Part shown: one piece after another, positions 17,814-25,665 of the stretch
How positions within the stretch are numbered: the first letter of the stretch is position 1
Layout of the letters: each line of letters starts with the position of its first letter
Assembly (NCBI GenBank): GCA_902786595.1
Contig: CADADB010000008.1
Span: 42,163-106,162, forward strand
Length of the DNA: 64,000 bases
Source: an uncultured Bacteroidota bacterium
Lineage (GTDB): Bacteria; Bacteroidota; Bacteroidia; Bacteroidales; WCHB1-69
Direction of reading: 5' to 3'
Notes under the pieces: generated by a model
Database searches by the model: none
The model's input: the letters and a program-made list of their open reading frames with translations, nothing else
What the model was told of the DNA's origin: nothing
Position numbers and translations under genes: made by a program

Positions 17814-18194
17814 TCAAGAAAACAGCTCTAAAATTTTCGGCACAAACACGAGCAATCCGACAACAGCCGCCGTGATAGCGGAGACGAGGACTGCCGCGGC
17901 GGCGAGGTCCTTGATTCTCTTGATGCGGTCGTCGCGTTCGGGACAAATGAAATCGGCGATGTTCTCCACCGAAGTGTTCATAATCTCAAAGCTGAACACC
18001 AGCCCGATGGCAAACGCTACCGCCACCCATTCTAACAGCGAAATCTTGAACAGGATGCCCGCCACAATCACGCACACGGTCGCGAAAAGGTGGATCCAAG
18101 CGTTATGCTCCTCCTTGAAAAGCACTTTCAGCCCAGCAAACGCATACGTGAAACTTTTCAACCGTTTGGCTATAGAAAATTTTTCTTCTTTCAT
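17814..18194 (-). CDS. dgkA: DgkA-type diacylglycerol/undecaprenol kinase
   Basis: A small integral membrane kinase that phosphorylates diacylglycerol or undecaprenol at the inner membrane. The 126 residues have three hydrophobic helices (WIHLFATVCVIVAGILF, WVAVAFAIGLVFSFE, AAVLVSAITAAVVGLLVF). The family signature is EIMNTSVENIADF and IKDLAAAAVL. The substrate cannot be settled from sequence. It is squeezed between the PaaK-like ligase (2-base gap) and a lipoprotein (1-base gap), which suggests a lipid-linked step in the local pathway. Confidence 0.88.
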   Translation of the reverse strand: MKEEKFSIAKRLKSFTYAFAGLKVLFKEEHNAWIHLFATVCVIVAGILFKISLLEWVAVAFAIGLVFSFEIMNTSVENIADFICPERDDRIKRIKDLAAAAVLVSAITAAVVGLLVFVPKILELFS

Positions 18195-18196
18195 CT

Positions 18197-19525
18197 CTAT
18201 CTCAAATCAATAAACTTTACCGGCTTCCTGGCACTGGGCGGGAAATTGATGCGCTGCACCTCTTCCACGGAACTGATGACAACCGCGGGAGCCACACGCA
18301 CGTGCGCGCGAAAACGGTTCTTCAACTCGTTGACGATCTCCTCGGGATGGTTTTTGAAACGCACGTTCTCCTCCACCACTTCGGCCTTCAGCCCCACCTT
18401 CACGACAACCTCGTCGGTGCCCTGCTGCGAATCCTGCACGTATATGACGTAATTCTGCACGAACGGTGTGTTGTTCAGCACGTCCATCAAAGCTGGTGGA
18501 TACAGCGTCGTGCCCTTCAGCTTGATCATATTGTTTTTGCGACCCACCAACGGGGTGAGACGATAACTATTTCGACCACAGCGACATTGTTCGGTGATTT
18601 TCGCGCACATATCGCCTGTGCGGAAGCGCAAGAGCGGCATGCCCTCCACGCCAAGGGTCGTGACCACCACCTCACCGGTCTCGCCGTCAGGCACGGGCAG
18701 GTTGTCTTCGCCGATAATCTCCACGATAATAAGTTCGGGATGCACGTGACCGCCGACACCATACTCACACTCGCTGAACGTCGCGCCCATCTCGGTGGAA
18801 GAATAGGTTGCGTACAGCTCCACGTCCCATTTCGACTTAATCTGCTGTCCCAGAAGATTGAGCGAAAAGTCCTGATTGCGCAGACTCTCCCCGATGCCAA
18901 TAATCTTGCGGATACTGGAATTCTGATAGTCAATACCATGATCTTCAGCGTATTGAATCAGGCGCGGGATGAAAGACGGCACGCACATGATGCTGTCGGG
19001 CTTGATGCGTTGGATGGTGTCCCATTGCAGCTCAGGGATGCCGTTGCCCACACGGATGACGGACGCGCCCATCTCTCTTAATCCCAGAAAATATGCTAAT
19101 CCCGCCATGAAACGTTTGTCGAGAGTGACCATCAACTGCAGGATATTACCTGGCTGTAAGCCAGCGCATTCGAAGCTTTTCTTCTCGTTATATGCCAGTC
19201 GTTGGAGATCCTTTTCCGTGCAGCAGAAGGTCACGGGGTCGCTGAGCGTGCCGCTTGTGGTAATATAGTCAATCACCTTCTCCTTCGGCACGCAGAGGAA
19301 ATCCTCGTTGAAGAGCTGCAGGTCCTTTTTTTCGGTGAACGGGATATTCACCAAATCCTCGATAGTGCGGATTTTCTCCACTTTGATACCATAACGCTCG
19401 AACATCCGCTGGTAAAACCGGGAATTCTGCTGCAAATAGAGTAACGCCTCATGCAATTTCCCCTCCTGAAACTGTTTTATCTCCTCTGGGGAAGCGAATT
19501 CTATATCGTTCTTTTTGTCAATCAT
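18197..19525 (-). CDS. PaaK-like aryl/acyl adenylate-forming ligase
   Basis: An ATP-dependent ligase of the phenylacetate-CoA-ligase type, about 442 residues. The nucleotide loop is YITTSGTLSDPVTF. The acid-sensing and adenylate motifs are YATYSSTEMGATF and LRFRTGD, and the C-terminal hinge region is VGRKNNMIKLKGTTLYP. In flexirubin and aryl-polyene loci such ligases load the aryl starter, here probably coumarate from the adjacent ammonia-lyase, onto CoA or ACP. A cysteine cluster (EQCRCGRNS) is typical of the PaaK family. Start choice: ATG at 19525, with a second ATG at 19531; the reading to 19570 uses a weak start. A promoter box lies at 19546-19553. Confidence 0.85.
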   Translation of the reverse strand: MIDKKNDIEFASPEEIKQFQEGKLHEALLYLQQNSRFYQRMFERYGIKVEKIRTIEDLVNIPFTEKKDLQLFNEDFLCVPKEKVIDYITTSGTLSDPVTFCCTEKDLQRLAYNEKKSFECAGLQPGNILQLMVTLDKRFMAGLAYFLGLREMGASVIRVGNGIPELQWDTIQRIKPDSIMCVPSFIPRLIQYAEDHGIDYQNSSIRKIIGIGESLRNQDFSLNLLGQQIKSKWDVELYATYSSTEMGATFSECEYGVGGHVHPELIIVEIIGEDNLPVPDGETGEVVVTTLGVEGMPLLRFRTGDMCAKITEQCRCGRNSYRLTPLVGRKNNMIKLKGTTLYPPALMDVLNNTPFVQNYVIYVQDSQQGTDEVVVKVGLKAEVVEENVRFKNHPEEIVNELKNRFRAHVRVAPAVVISSVEEVQRINFPPSARKPVKFIDLR

Positions 19526-19545
19526 AATCATTTGAAAAACGGCGG

Positions 19546-19553
19546 CAAAATTA
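19546..19553 (-). promoter_or_regulatory. -7 promoter box (TAATTTTG) for the ligase-dgkA-lipoprotein operon
   Basis: Minus-strand TAATTTTGCCGCC, about 20 bases before the ligase start. Confidence 0.5.
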
Positions 19554-19589
19554 ACAATTATTATGAACACTCAAATCAGATTCGAACCC

Positions 19590-19617
19590 GTAGAGACGTT
19601 TCATGAAACGTCTCTAC
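19590..19617. repeat. Perfect 28-bp palindrome (GTAGAGACGTTTCA half-sites)
   Basis: GTAGAGACGTTTCATGAAAC followed by GTCTCTAC is a perfect inverted repeat that covers the last codons and stop of the alpha/beta hydrolase. A degenerate copy is at 44873-44900. It resembles dispersed REP-like palindromes known from many bacteria. Confidence 0.85.
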
Positions 19618-20396
19618 ATAGATTTTCGTAGCCATTTCAGGAATTCTTCGGGCCATATAGCACACTCCTTTCCTGCCATCTTCTCTGGACTCACCCCGAA
19701 ACCGTGCCCGCCGGTTTTCGGCCGGACAATATGACATGGTTTGCCTTTGGCCACCAGCGAATCGGCCATCATCTGGGCATTAGGCCAATCAACGGTGGGG
19801 TCGTCATCGCAGCTGAGCAGGAATACGGGACAACGCACCTGATCGGCGTGGAGTTCCAACGACAAAGAGTCCCACATCACAGGGTTGTGTTGGCGGCGTT
19901 CGCCCATGAGTCCGCGACGGGAACGTTTGTGCACGTATGGATCGCGCATGGTGATCACCGGGTATATGGGGGCCACGAAATCGGGCGCGGTACTGTCGGG
20001 CAGGAACACCGCCCCGCTCATCACCAAATGGCCGCCGGCGGAGAAGCCCATCGCACCCACCATCGTGTAGCCCTTCGATTTAACGGTTTTTAACGCATCT
20101 TCCAGGGCATCAAGCTGCGCCGGATACTGTGTGCAACAGGAGCGGCGGATGTGGGTGAACCACGACCACCAGCCCGAAACAGGATATTCCAACACGTATG
20201 CGGCATAGCCGTTCTGATTCAGCCACCACGCCACATCTCTGCCTTCAGAATTCCTTGCAAGCCAATAGTAACTACCACCCGGACACACCACCACAGCTGT
20301 ATCGGTGGTATTTTCGGGTAAATATTCTGTAAGTTTCTGCGCATTCACCCCAATCACCATCCATAAAAAACACAAAACTAATCCAATATTCTTCAT
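19614..20396 (-). CDS. Secreted alpha/beta hydrolase (acetyl-esterase-like)
   Basis: A 260-residue protein with a signal peptide (MKNIGLVLCFLWMVIGVNAQ). The esterase fold shows an oxyanion region VVVCPGGSYYWLA, nucleophile elbow GFSAGGH, Asp in LLSCDDDPTV, and His in TGGHGFG. It resembles carbohydrate acetyl-esterases (BD-FAE/axe2-like). It follows the CrtI-like gene, and its start codon lies inside the array that also carries that gene's stop, so the two are probably co-transcribed. Its end (CGA AAA TCT ATG TAG) runs into a 28-bp palindrome. A direct role in pigment synthesis is not shown. Confidence 0.82.
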   Translation of the reverse strand: MKNIGLVLCFLWMVIGVNAQKLTEYLPENTTDTAVVVCPGGSYYWLARNSEGRDVAWWLNQNGYAAYVLEYPVSGWWSWFTHIRRSCCTQYPAQLDALEDALKTVKSKGYTMVGAMGFSAGGHLVMSGAVFLPDSTAPDFVAPIYPVITMRDPYVHKRSRRGLMGERRQHNPVMWDSLSLELHADQVRCPVFLLSCDDDPTVDWPNAQMMADSLVAKGKPCHIVRPKTGGHGFGVSPEKMAGKECAIWPEEFLKWLRKSM

Positions 20397-20431
20397 TCTT
20401 AATTTTTAATTCTTAATTCATAAGTCATAAT
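20390..20431 (-). repeat. 7-bp array joining the CrtI-like stop to the next start
   Basis: Minus units ATTATGA, CTTATGA, ATTAAGA, ATTAAAA, ATTAAGA, ATGAAGA. Every unit has TGA or TAA. The first holds the stop of the CrtI-like gene, the last holds the ATG of the hydrolase. Confidence 0.88.
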
Positions 20432-21918
20432 TTCCTCACGATCCCGTCCGTTTCCCCAATCACCGCCTCGGCCGTCATCACCGCGGTGAGAGGCACTCCG
20501 CAGCATCCGTGCAGATAAACATTTTGCCCCGTCATAAACAGGTTTTCGACTTTTGTTCGAAGTGGCAGATAACCGGAAAATGGACTGCGACTATCCTTAA
20601 GCAGACCGTAAAGAGACCCTTCCGGCTCGTCATAATAGTCGCGAATCGTCAATGGCGTTGCAGCATACACCTGTTTCACGCAATTCCGGAATCCAGGCAT
20701 TGACTTTTCCATTTTATTCAGAATCAGTTCTGTATGTTTTGATTTCCACGCTTCATAATCGGCACCTCGTTTACCCACGGTGGTATCCGCCCATTGCTCG
20801 CACATAGAGAAGGGCGAGAAGACAATCACCTGCAAGGCGCGGGCATAAGGTCCCTGATTTCGTTCGCACGGAGTGAAATAGACAAAATTCTGCGGCCAGT
20901 TCTCCTGATCGTATTTGCCGAACTGCCACACCTTGTCATAACTTTCCCAACAATAACAAGGATGGTTGAGGTACGGGAACGTCCCTTCTTTGAGCACGGC
21001 ATAGACACAAAAAGCGGAATAATTATTCGGAGCTGTTGCCAGACGATTACAGGAGGCCTTTGTGAAAATCTGACCATCGACCATGTTCAGCAACGACTGC
21101 GGGTGAATAGAGGAGACCACACACTCGGGGGTGAACGTCCGACCGTCGGCGGTGGTCAGCGACCGCACCCGACCGTCTTCCAAATGGATGGCTGTCACCT
21201 CGGTATCAGACAACACTTCTCCACCCAACTCCTTGATCTTCGCCACCAAAGCATCCGCCAGCTGTTCCGCAGGTCCTTCAAAACGGGAATGAGCATTGAT
21301 ATACAGATAGTTAATCAGAGCGAAGACATAGGCGGGGGTATATCCTGCGTCCCCGCCAGCCAAGGGGCTCAAATATGCTAACAAACTGCGTAGCTTCGGA
21401 TTGCGAACATAACGGGCAATGAACTGTGCGGAGGGTTGGTAAAATGCCTCATCACTGCTCGGGGTCGAGCCACTTCCTGGACGGAGGAAGAAAAAATCAA
21501 CCTGGTCGGCCAGCGCAAAGAGGTGATCCACATAACGTTGGATGTTCTCTTTTTCTTCAGGGAAAAGCTGCTGGAAATATTTCGTGAACGGTTCCCTACC
21601 CTGCGGTATGCGGTAGGTCATCCCATCTTCAAAACAGACCACTTCATCCCCGCAATCCGCATCCACCTGGCGATAGTGCAGTTGGTCGAGGATTCCGAGA
21701 TAGCGGCAGATGCGGTTGAGCGAGCCGCCGGGCTGAAGTCCTCCCACCACGTGCATACCCGCATCGAAAGTCACGCCATTCCGGCTGAACGACTGAAGTC
21801 CCCCGCCAATGTGTGGGCTCCGCTCCAGCACAGTCACCTTACGACCTTCCATGCCCAGCAGCGCGGCGGTGAACAACCCGCCGATACCGCCACCTATAAT
21901 CACCACCTGTTTTTCCAT
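20425..21918 (-). CDS. CrtI/CrtISO-like FAD oxidoreductase
   Basis: A 497-residue flavoprotein of the phytoene desaturase/carotenoid isomerase/retinol saturase superfamily. The N-terminal FAD site is VVIIGGGIGGLFTAALL and the conserved C-terminal segment is NLFMTGQNVYLHGCCGVPLT. Such genes recur in flexirubin and aryl-polyene loci, where they may act on the polyene, but the reaction is not settled. It is the first minus-strand gene of the locus, divergent from the S9 peptidase, with a promoter box 16 bases upstream of its ATG. Confidence 0.85.
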   Translation of the reverse strand: MEKQVVIIGGGIGGLFTAALLGMEGRKVTVLERSPHIGGGLQSFSRNGVTFDAGMHVVGGLQPGGSLNRICRYLGILDQLHYRQVDADCGDEVVCFEDGMTYRIPQGREPFTKYFQQLFPEEKENIQRYVDHLFALADQVDFFFLRPGSGSTPSSDEAFYQPSAQFIARYVRNPKLRSLLAYLSPLAGGDAGYTPAYVFALINYLYINAHSRFEGPAEQLADALVAKIKELGGEVLSDTEVTAIHLEDGRVRSLTTADGRTFTPECVVSSIHPQSLLNMVDGQIFTKASCNRLATAPNNYSAFCVYAVLKEGTFPYLNHPCYCWESYDKVWQFGKYDQENWPQNFVYFTPCERNQGPYARALQVIVFSPFSMCEQWADTTVGKRGADYEAWKSKHTELILNKMEKSMPGFRNCVKQVYAATPLTIRDYYDEPEGSLYGLLKDSRSPFSGYLPLRTKVENLFMTGQNVYLHGCCGVPLTAVMTAEAVIGETDGIVRKL

Positions 21919-21934
21919 GTTTCAAATTCCGCCG

Positions 21935-21942
21935 CGAAAATA
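21935..21942 (-). promoter_or_regulatory. -7 promoter box (TATTTTCG) for the CrtI-like gene
   Basis: Minus-strand TATTTTCGCGGC, 16 bases before the ATG. Confidence 0.55.
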
Positions 21943-21954
21943 CGTTTTTTTTAT

Positions 21955-21962
21955 TACTTTTG
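21955..21962 (+). promoter_or_regulatory. -7 promoter box (TACTTTTG) for the S9 peptidase
   Basis: TACTTTTGCGC, 34 bases before the peptidase ATG and back to back with the CrtI-like promoter. Confidence 0.6.
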
Positions 21963-21996
21963 CGCTTCCAATATTGGAACTTAAATATCCCCGAAT

Positions 21997-24102
21997 ATGA
22001 AGAAAATTTTTATCGCAATTGCTTTGCTGGCACTGATTTGTGCCTGCACGAAGAAGCAGGAACAGTCCGATGCGAAGGTCATCGGCAAACCCGAAATCCA
22101 GGTCCAGGACGGCCGTTTCACCCCCGAGGTGATGTGGGCGTTGGGCAAGATGACCGAAAAGGCCGTCTCCCCCGACGGTTCCCAAATCGCCTACATCGTG
22201 ACCTACTACGACATGGAACAGAACAAAGGCAACGCCGAGATCTACCTCATGAATGCCGATGGCAGCAATGTCGCACGCCTCACCACCACCGCCTCCTCCG
22301 AGTTCAACCTCGTGTGGGACGATGACGAGACGCTACTCTTCTGCCGCGACAACCACATCATCTCCATGACCGTGAAGAACGGCCGTGAGAAGGAGATCGC
22401 CACCCATGAGCGCGGCTTCGAGGGCTTCAAACTCGCCCCCGACGGCAAGTCCATCGTCTTCATCACCACCAAACCCGTGGTGCGCCCCGGCCACCTCGAC
22501 AAGCTCTACGCCGGCCTCGACAAGACCACCGGCCGCATCAACGAGGACCTCATGTACCGTCACTGGGACAACTGGGTGGATGAATACCCGCAGATCTTCC
22601 TTGCTGAATTCGGCGACAAGGTGGACGTCGAACACGCCGTCTGCCTCATCGACAGCACTTTCGAGTGCCCGATGCGTCCATGGGGCGGTGTCGAGCAGTA
22701 CAACTACAGCCCCGACAGCAAGAAAATCGCCTACACCTGCCGCAAAAAGACTGGCTACGACTACGCTCACTCCACGAACAGCGACATCTTCCTCTATGAT
22801 ATTGAGAAGAAAACGACCCAAAACCTCAGCGAAGGCATTATGGGCTACGACCAGAACCCCGTGTTCAGCCACAACGGCAAATACATCGCATGGGAGAGCA
22901 TGGAGCGTGACGGCTACGAGAGCGATCTGATCCGCCTGATGGTGATGAATCTCGAAACCGGCGAACGCACCAACATGTCCGAGAACTTCGACTACTACTT
23001 CACCGGCATCAGCTGGACCGACGACGACAAGGAGATCCTCGGCGTGGTCTATTACCGCGGCACCGACCAGATCTTCGCCTGCAACCGCGAAACCAAGGAG
23101 TTCCGCCAGATTTCCTACGGTTATCACGACGTCCACAGCTTTGAGCTGGTCAACGGCAAACTCTACGCCGACCAAGTGTCCATGCAGTATCCGTCAGAGA
23201 TTTATGTCTATAACCTGACCGACAATAAGGGTGAGGGCAAGAAGATCTCCTCCATCAACGACGACATCCTCTCGCAGGTGCGCATGGGTAAAGTTGAGGA
23301 GCACTGGATCAAGACGGTCGATGGCAAGGACATGCTCACTTGGCTGATTTATCCGTACAACTACGACAGCACGAAGACCTACCCTGCCCTGCTCTACTGT
23401 GAGGGCGGTCCGCAATCCGAGGTGGGACAGTTCTGGAGCACGCGCTGGAACTTCATGGTGATGAGCGGCGGCGAATACTTCATCATCGCCCCGAACCGTC
23501 GCGGCACCGTGGGCTTCGGCCAAGCGTGGACCGAGGAAATCAGCGGTGACTACGGCGGACTCTGCATGCAGGATTACATGCGGGCAGCGGACTTCTTCGC
23601 CGACAGTGTGAAACAGATTGACAAAGAGCGGCTTGGCGCATGCGGTGCCAGCTTCGGCGGCTACAGCGTCTATTGGCTGGCCGGTCACAACCACGACGTG
23701 AAGGGCTACAACGACGGCCGTCGTTTCAAGGCCTTCCTGGCACACAACGGCATGTTCAACTTCGAACAGCAATATTTAGAGACTGAAGAGATGTGGTTCG
23801 ACAACTGGGACATCGGCGGTCCTTACTGGGATTGGAACAACCCGCAGGTCAAGAAGAGCTACGCCAACTCTCCGCACCTTTTCGTGGATAAATGGAACAC
23901 CCCGATTTGTGTGATCCACAGCGAGTTCGATTTCCGCATCGTGGCTTCCGAGGGTATGGCCGCCTACAACGCTGCGCAGATGCGCCACATTCCCAGCCGT
24001 TACCTCTACTTCCCGGACGAGACCCACTGGGTGCTCAAACCGCAGAACAGTCTGCTATGGCACCGCAACTTCATCGATTGGTTCGACACGAATTTGAAGT
24101 AG
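21997..24102 (+). CDS. S9 prolyl-oligopeptidase-family lipoprotein (DPP5-like)
   Basis: A periplasmic or surface peptidase releasing dipeptides from peptides, important for peptide-fed Bacteroidales. The 701 residues begin with a lipoprotein signal (MKKIFIAIALLALICAC). Beta-propeller repeats follow at about 45-430 (AVSPDGSQIAYIV, LAPDGKSIVFIT). The C-terminal hydrolase has Ser in CGASFGGYS, Asp in IHSEFDFRIV, and His in FPDETHWVLK. The layout and absence of a DPP4 signature favour DPP5 (S9C). Monocistronic, with its own promoter and a terminator right after the stop. Confidence 0.9.
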   Translation: MKKIFIAIALLALICACTKKQEQSDAKVIGKPEIQVQDGRFTPEVMWALGKMTEKAVSPDGSQIAYIVTYYDMEQNKGNAEIYLMNADGSNVARLTTTASSEFNLVWDDDETLLFCRDNHIISMTVKNGREKEIATHERGFEGFKLAPDGKSIVFITTKPVVRPGHLDKLYAGLDKTTGRINEDLMYRHWDNWVDEYPQIFLAEFGDKVDVEHAVCLIDSTFECPMRPWGGVEQYNYSPDSKKIAYTCRKKTGYDYAHSTNSDIFLYDIEKKTTQNLSEGIMGYDQNPVFSHNGKYIAWESMERDGYESDLIRLMVMNLETGERTNMSENFDYYFTGISWTDDDKEILGVVYYRGTDQIFACNRETKEFRQISYGYHDVHSFELVNGKLYADQVSMQYPSEIYVYNLTDNKGEGKKISSINDDILSQVRMGKVEEHWIKTVDGKDMLTWLIYPYNYDSTKTYPALLYCEGGPQSEVGQFWSTRWNFMVMSGGEYFIIAPNRRGTVGFGQAWTEEISGDYGGLCMQDYMRAADFFADSVKQIDKERLGACGASFGGYSVYWLAGHNHDVKGYNDGRRFKAFLAHNGMFNFEQQYLETEEMWFDNWDIGGPYWDWNNPQVKKSYANSPHLFVDKWNTPICVIHSEFDFRIVASEGMAAYNAAQMRHIPSRYLYFPDETHWVLKPQNSLLWHRNFIDWFDTNLK

Positions 24103-24129
24103 ATTGCGGAAACATTCGCGGAAAATGCG

Positions 24130-24170
24130 GAAAAGCGCGGAAACTTTTGGAGTTCCCGCGCTTTTCTTTT
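24130..24170 (+). terminator. Intrinsic terminator after the S9 peptidase
   Basis: Stem GAAAAGCGCGG / CCGCGCTTTTC (24130-24140 with 24156-24166) followed by TTTT. It lies between the convergent peptidase and hydrogenase genes. Confidence 0.8.
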
Positions 24171-24211
24171 ATCAATCGGATTTATACTATCCTTCTGGAA
24201 GTTGATTATAA

Positions 24212-25642
24212 TCAGAAATTTTCGAGCAGTTTCACGGAGTTGAAAATGGTCTTCTCGCGCGCCTCATTGCCGTATTTATCGACATCCACGATGTTGCGCG
24301 GGCTGTGGGTAATGCAGACCGGGCCGTTGAGGCATCCGCCATTGCAGGCCATCCCTTCGAAGAAGTTTTCGGTGGCCTTGTTGAACTTCAGCCGGGTCAG
24401 CGCGGCCTTGCATTCCGCGATGCCGTTCATGGCAATCGGTTTCACCCCTTGCACGCCCATCGCCTCCGCCACATCGGCAACGCCGTGGGCGATACCGCCC
24501 GACTTGGCGAAGATACGGCCGTAGTAAGAGGCGTTGTTCAGCTCCGAATCCTCCATCTGGGTGGTGTCGATGCCGCGTGCGTCCAAAAAGGCCTGCAACT
24601 CCTCGAACGACATCACACTGTCGATGGCTCCGCCGGTCTTTTCCAGCCGGTACTCGAGCTTTTTGGAGGTACACGGTCCGATGAAGACGATCTTCGCCGT
24701 GGGGTCGGAACGTTTGATCAGACGTGCCGTCTCCACCATGGGCGACACCGAACTGGAGATGTACTGCGTCAGTTCGGGGAAATTCTTCTCCACGAAGGAA
24801 ACGAACGAGGGGCAGCACGACGTGGTGAGCAGTTTTTTCTCCTCCCACTCCTTGGCCTCGCGGTAAAGCGTGATGTCCGCGCCGAGGGCGGCCTCCACCA
24901 CGTGATGGAATCCTAATTTGCGGATGGCCGTGACCACCTGCGTGACCCGTCCGAAGCGGCACTGGCTCACGATAGCGGGCGCGATGACCGCATAAACTTT
25001 GTACTTCGTGTTGTTCTCCGATTTTTTCAGGATGTCGATGATGTCCAACACCAACGATTTGTCGGAAATGGCACCGAACGGGCATTTATAGACGCAGGCC
25101 CCGCAGGAGATGCATTTGTTGTTGTCGATGGCGGCTTTACGGTTCTCATCTATCGAAATCGCCTTCACCGGGCAACTCACCATGCAAGGACGGTGCTGGA
25201 GGATGATGGCCGAATAGGGACATGCCTGCGTGCATTTGCCGCATTCGATACATTTGTCCTTATCTACCGTGGCCTTGTGGTTCACAATGGTGATGGCGTC
25301 TTTCGGGCAAACCTCCTTGCAGCTGTGCACCATGCATCCGCGACAGGCGGGGGTCACATAGATTCCGTCGATGGGGCACTCGTCGCAGGCGCTGTCGATG
25401 ACCTCGATCACGTTGGGGTTCTCTTTATCGCCGCCCATCGCCATCTTGATTCTATCCTGCAAAATGGCGCGTTCCTTGTAGATGCAGCAGCGGGTCTCCG
25501 CTTTCGGGCCGGGACTGAGGAGCTTGGGGACTTCCATGTAAGCGTCCTCCAAACCACCCTCGTAGGCGCGGCGGATAACCTCTTTCAGGACTTTATATTT
25601 AACCAGCTGTACATCAGTGTCAAATATCCGATTTGAATTCAT
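24212..25642 (-). CDS. [FeFe]-hydrogenase, group B type
   Basis: A cytoplasmic iron hydrogenase, probably ferredoxin-linked, that makes or uses H2. The 476 residues hold an extra N-terminal cysteine region (CDECPIDGIYVTPACRGCMV, 86-104), two ferredoxin-type [4Fe-4S] sites (CIECGKCTQACP, 131-142; CISCGACVYKCP, 177-188), and the H-cluster domain: TSCCPSF (274-280, with the proton-relay cysteine), GPCTSKK (322-328), and MACNGGCLNGP near 430-440. The motif set fits the group B1/B3 enzymes (TIGR04105-like) and not the bifurcating HydABC type. It is the last gene of the Trx-like/HydS-like/phosphatase run. Maturases HydE, F and G are not in the window. Confidence 0.9.
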   Translation of the reverse strand: MNSNRIFDTDVQLVKYKVLKEVIRRAYEGGLEDAYMEVPKLLSPGPKAETRCCIYKERAILQDRIKMAMGGDKENPNVIEVIDSACDECPIDGIYVTPACRGCMVHSCKEVCPKDAITIVNHKATVDKDKCIECGKCTQACPYSAIILQHRPCMVSCPVKAISIDENRKAAIDNNKCISCGACVYKCPFGAISDKSLVLDIIDILKKSENNTKYKVYAVIAPAIVSQCRFGRVTQVVTAIRKLGFHHVVEAALGADITLYREAKEWEEKKLLTTSCCPSFVSFVEKNFPELTQYISSSVSPMVETARLIKRSDPTAKIVFIGPCTSKKLEYRLEKTGGAIDSVMSFEELQAFLDARGIDTTQMEDSELNNASYYGRIFAKSGGIAHGVADVAEAMGVQGVKPIAMNGIAECKAALTRLKFNKATENFFEGMACNGGCLNGPVCITHSPRNIVDVDKYGNEAREKTIFNSVKLLENF

Positions 25643-25665
25643 ATTGATTGTTGTTTTGTTGAGGA

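Noticed and set aside
16286-17875. 529-codon plus-strand reading frame opposite the ammonia-lyase
   Set aside because: It is antisense to a clearly conserved enzyme and a lipoprotein and shows no recognisable domain.
24103-24129. GCGGAAA-type repeat after the S9 peptidase as another heptamer array
   Set aside because: The copies (GCGGAAACATTC, GCGGAAAAT, GCGGAAAAGC) differ in spacing and merge into the terminator stem.
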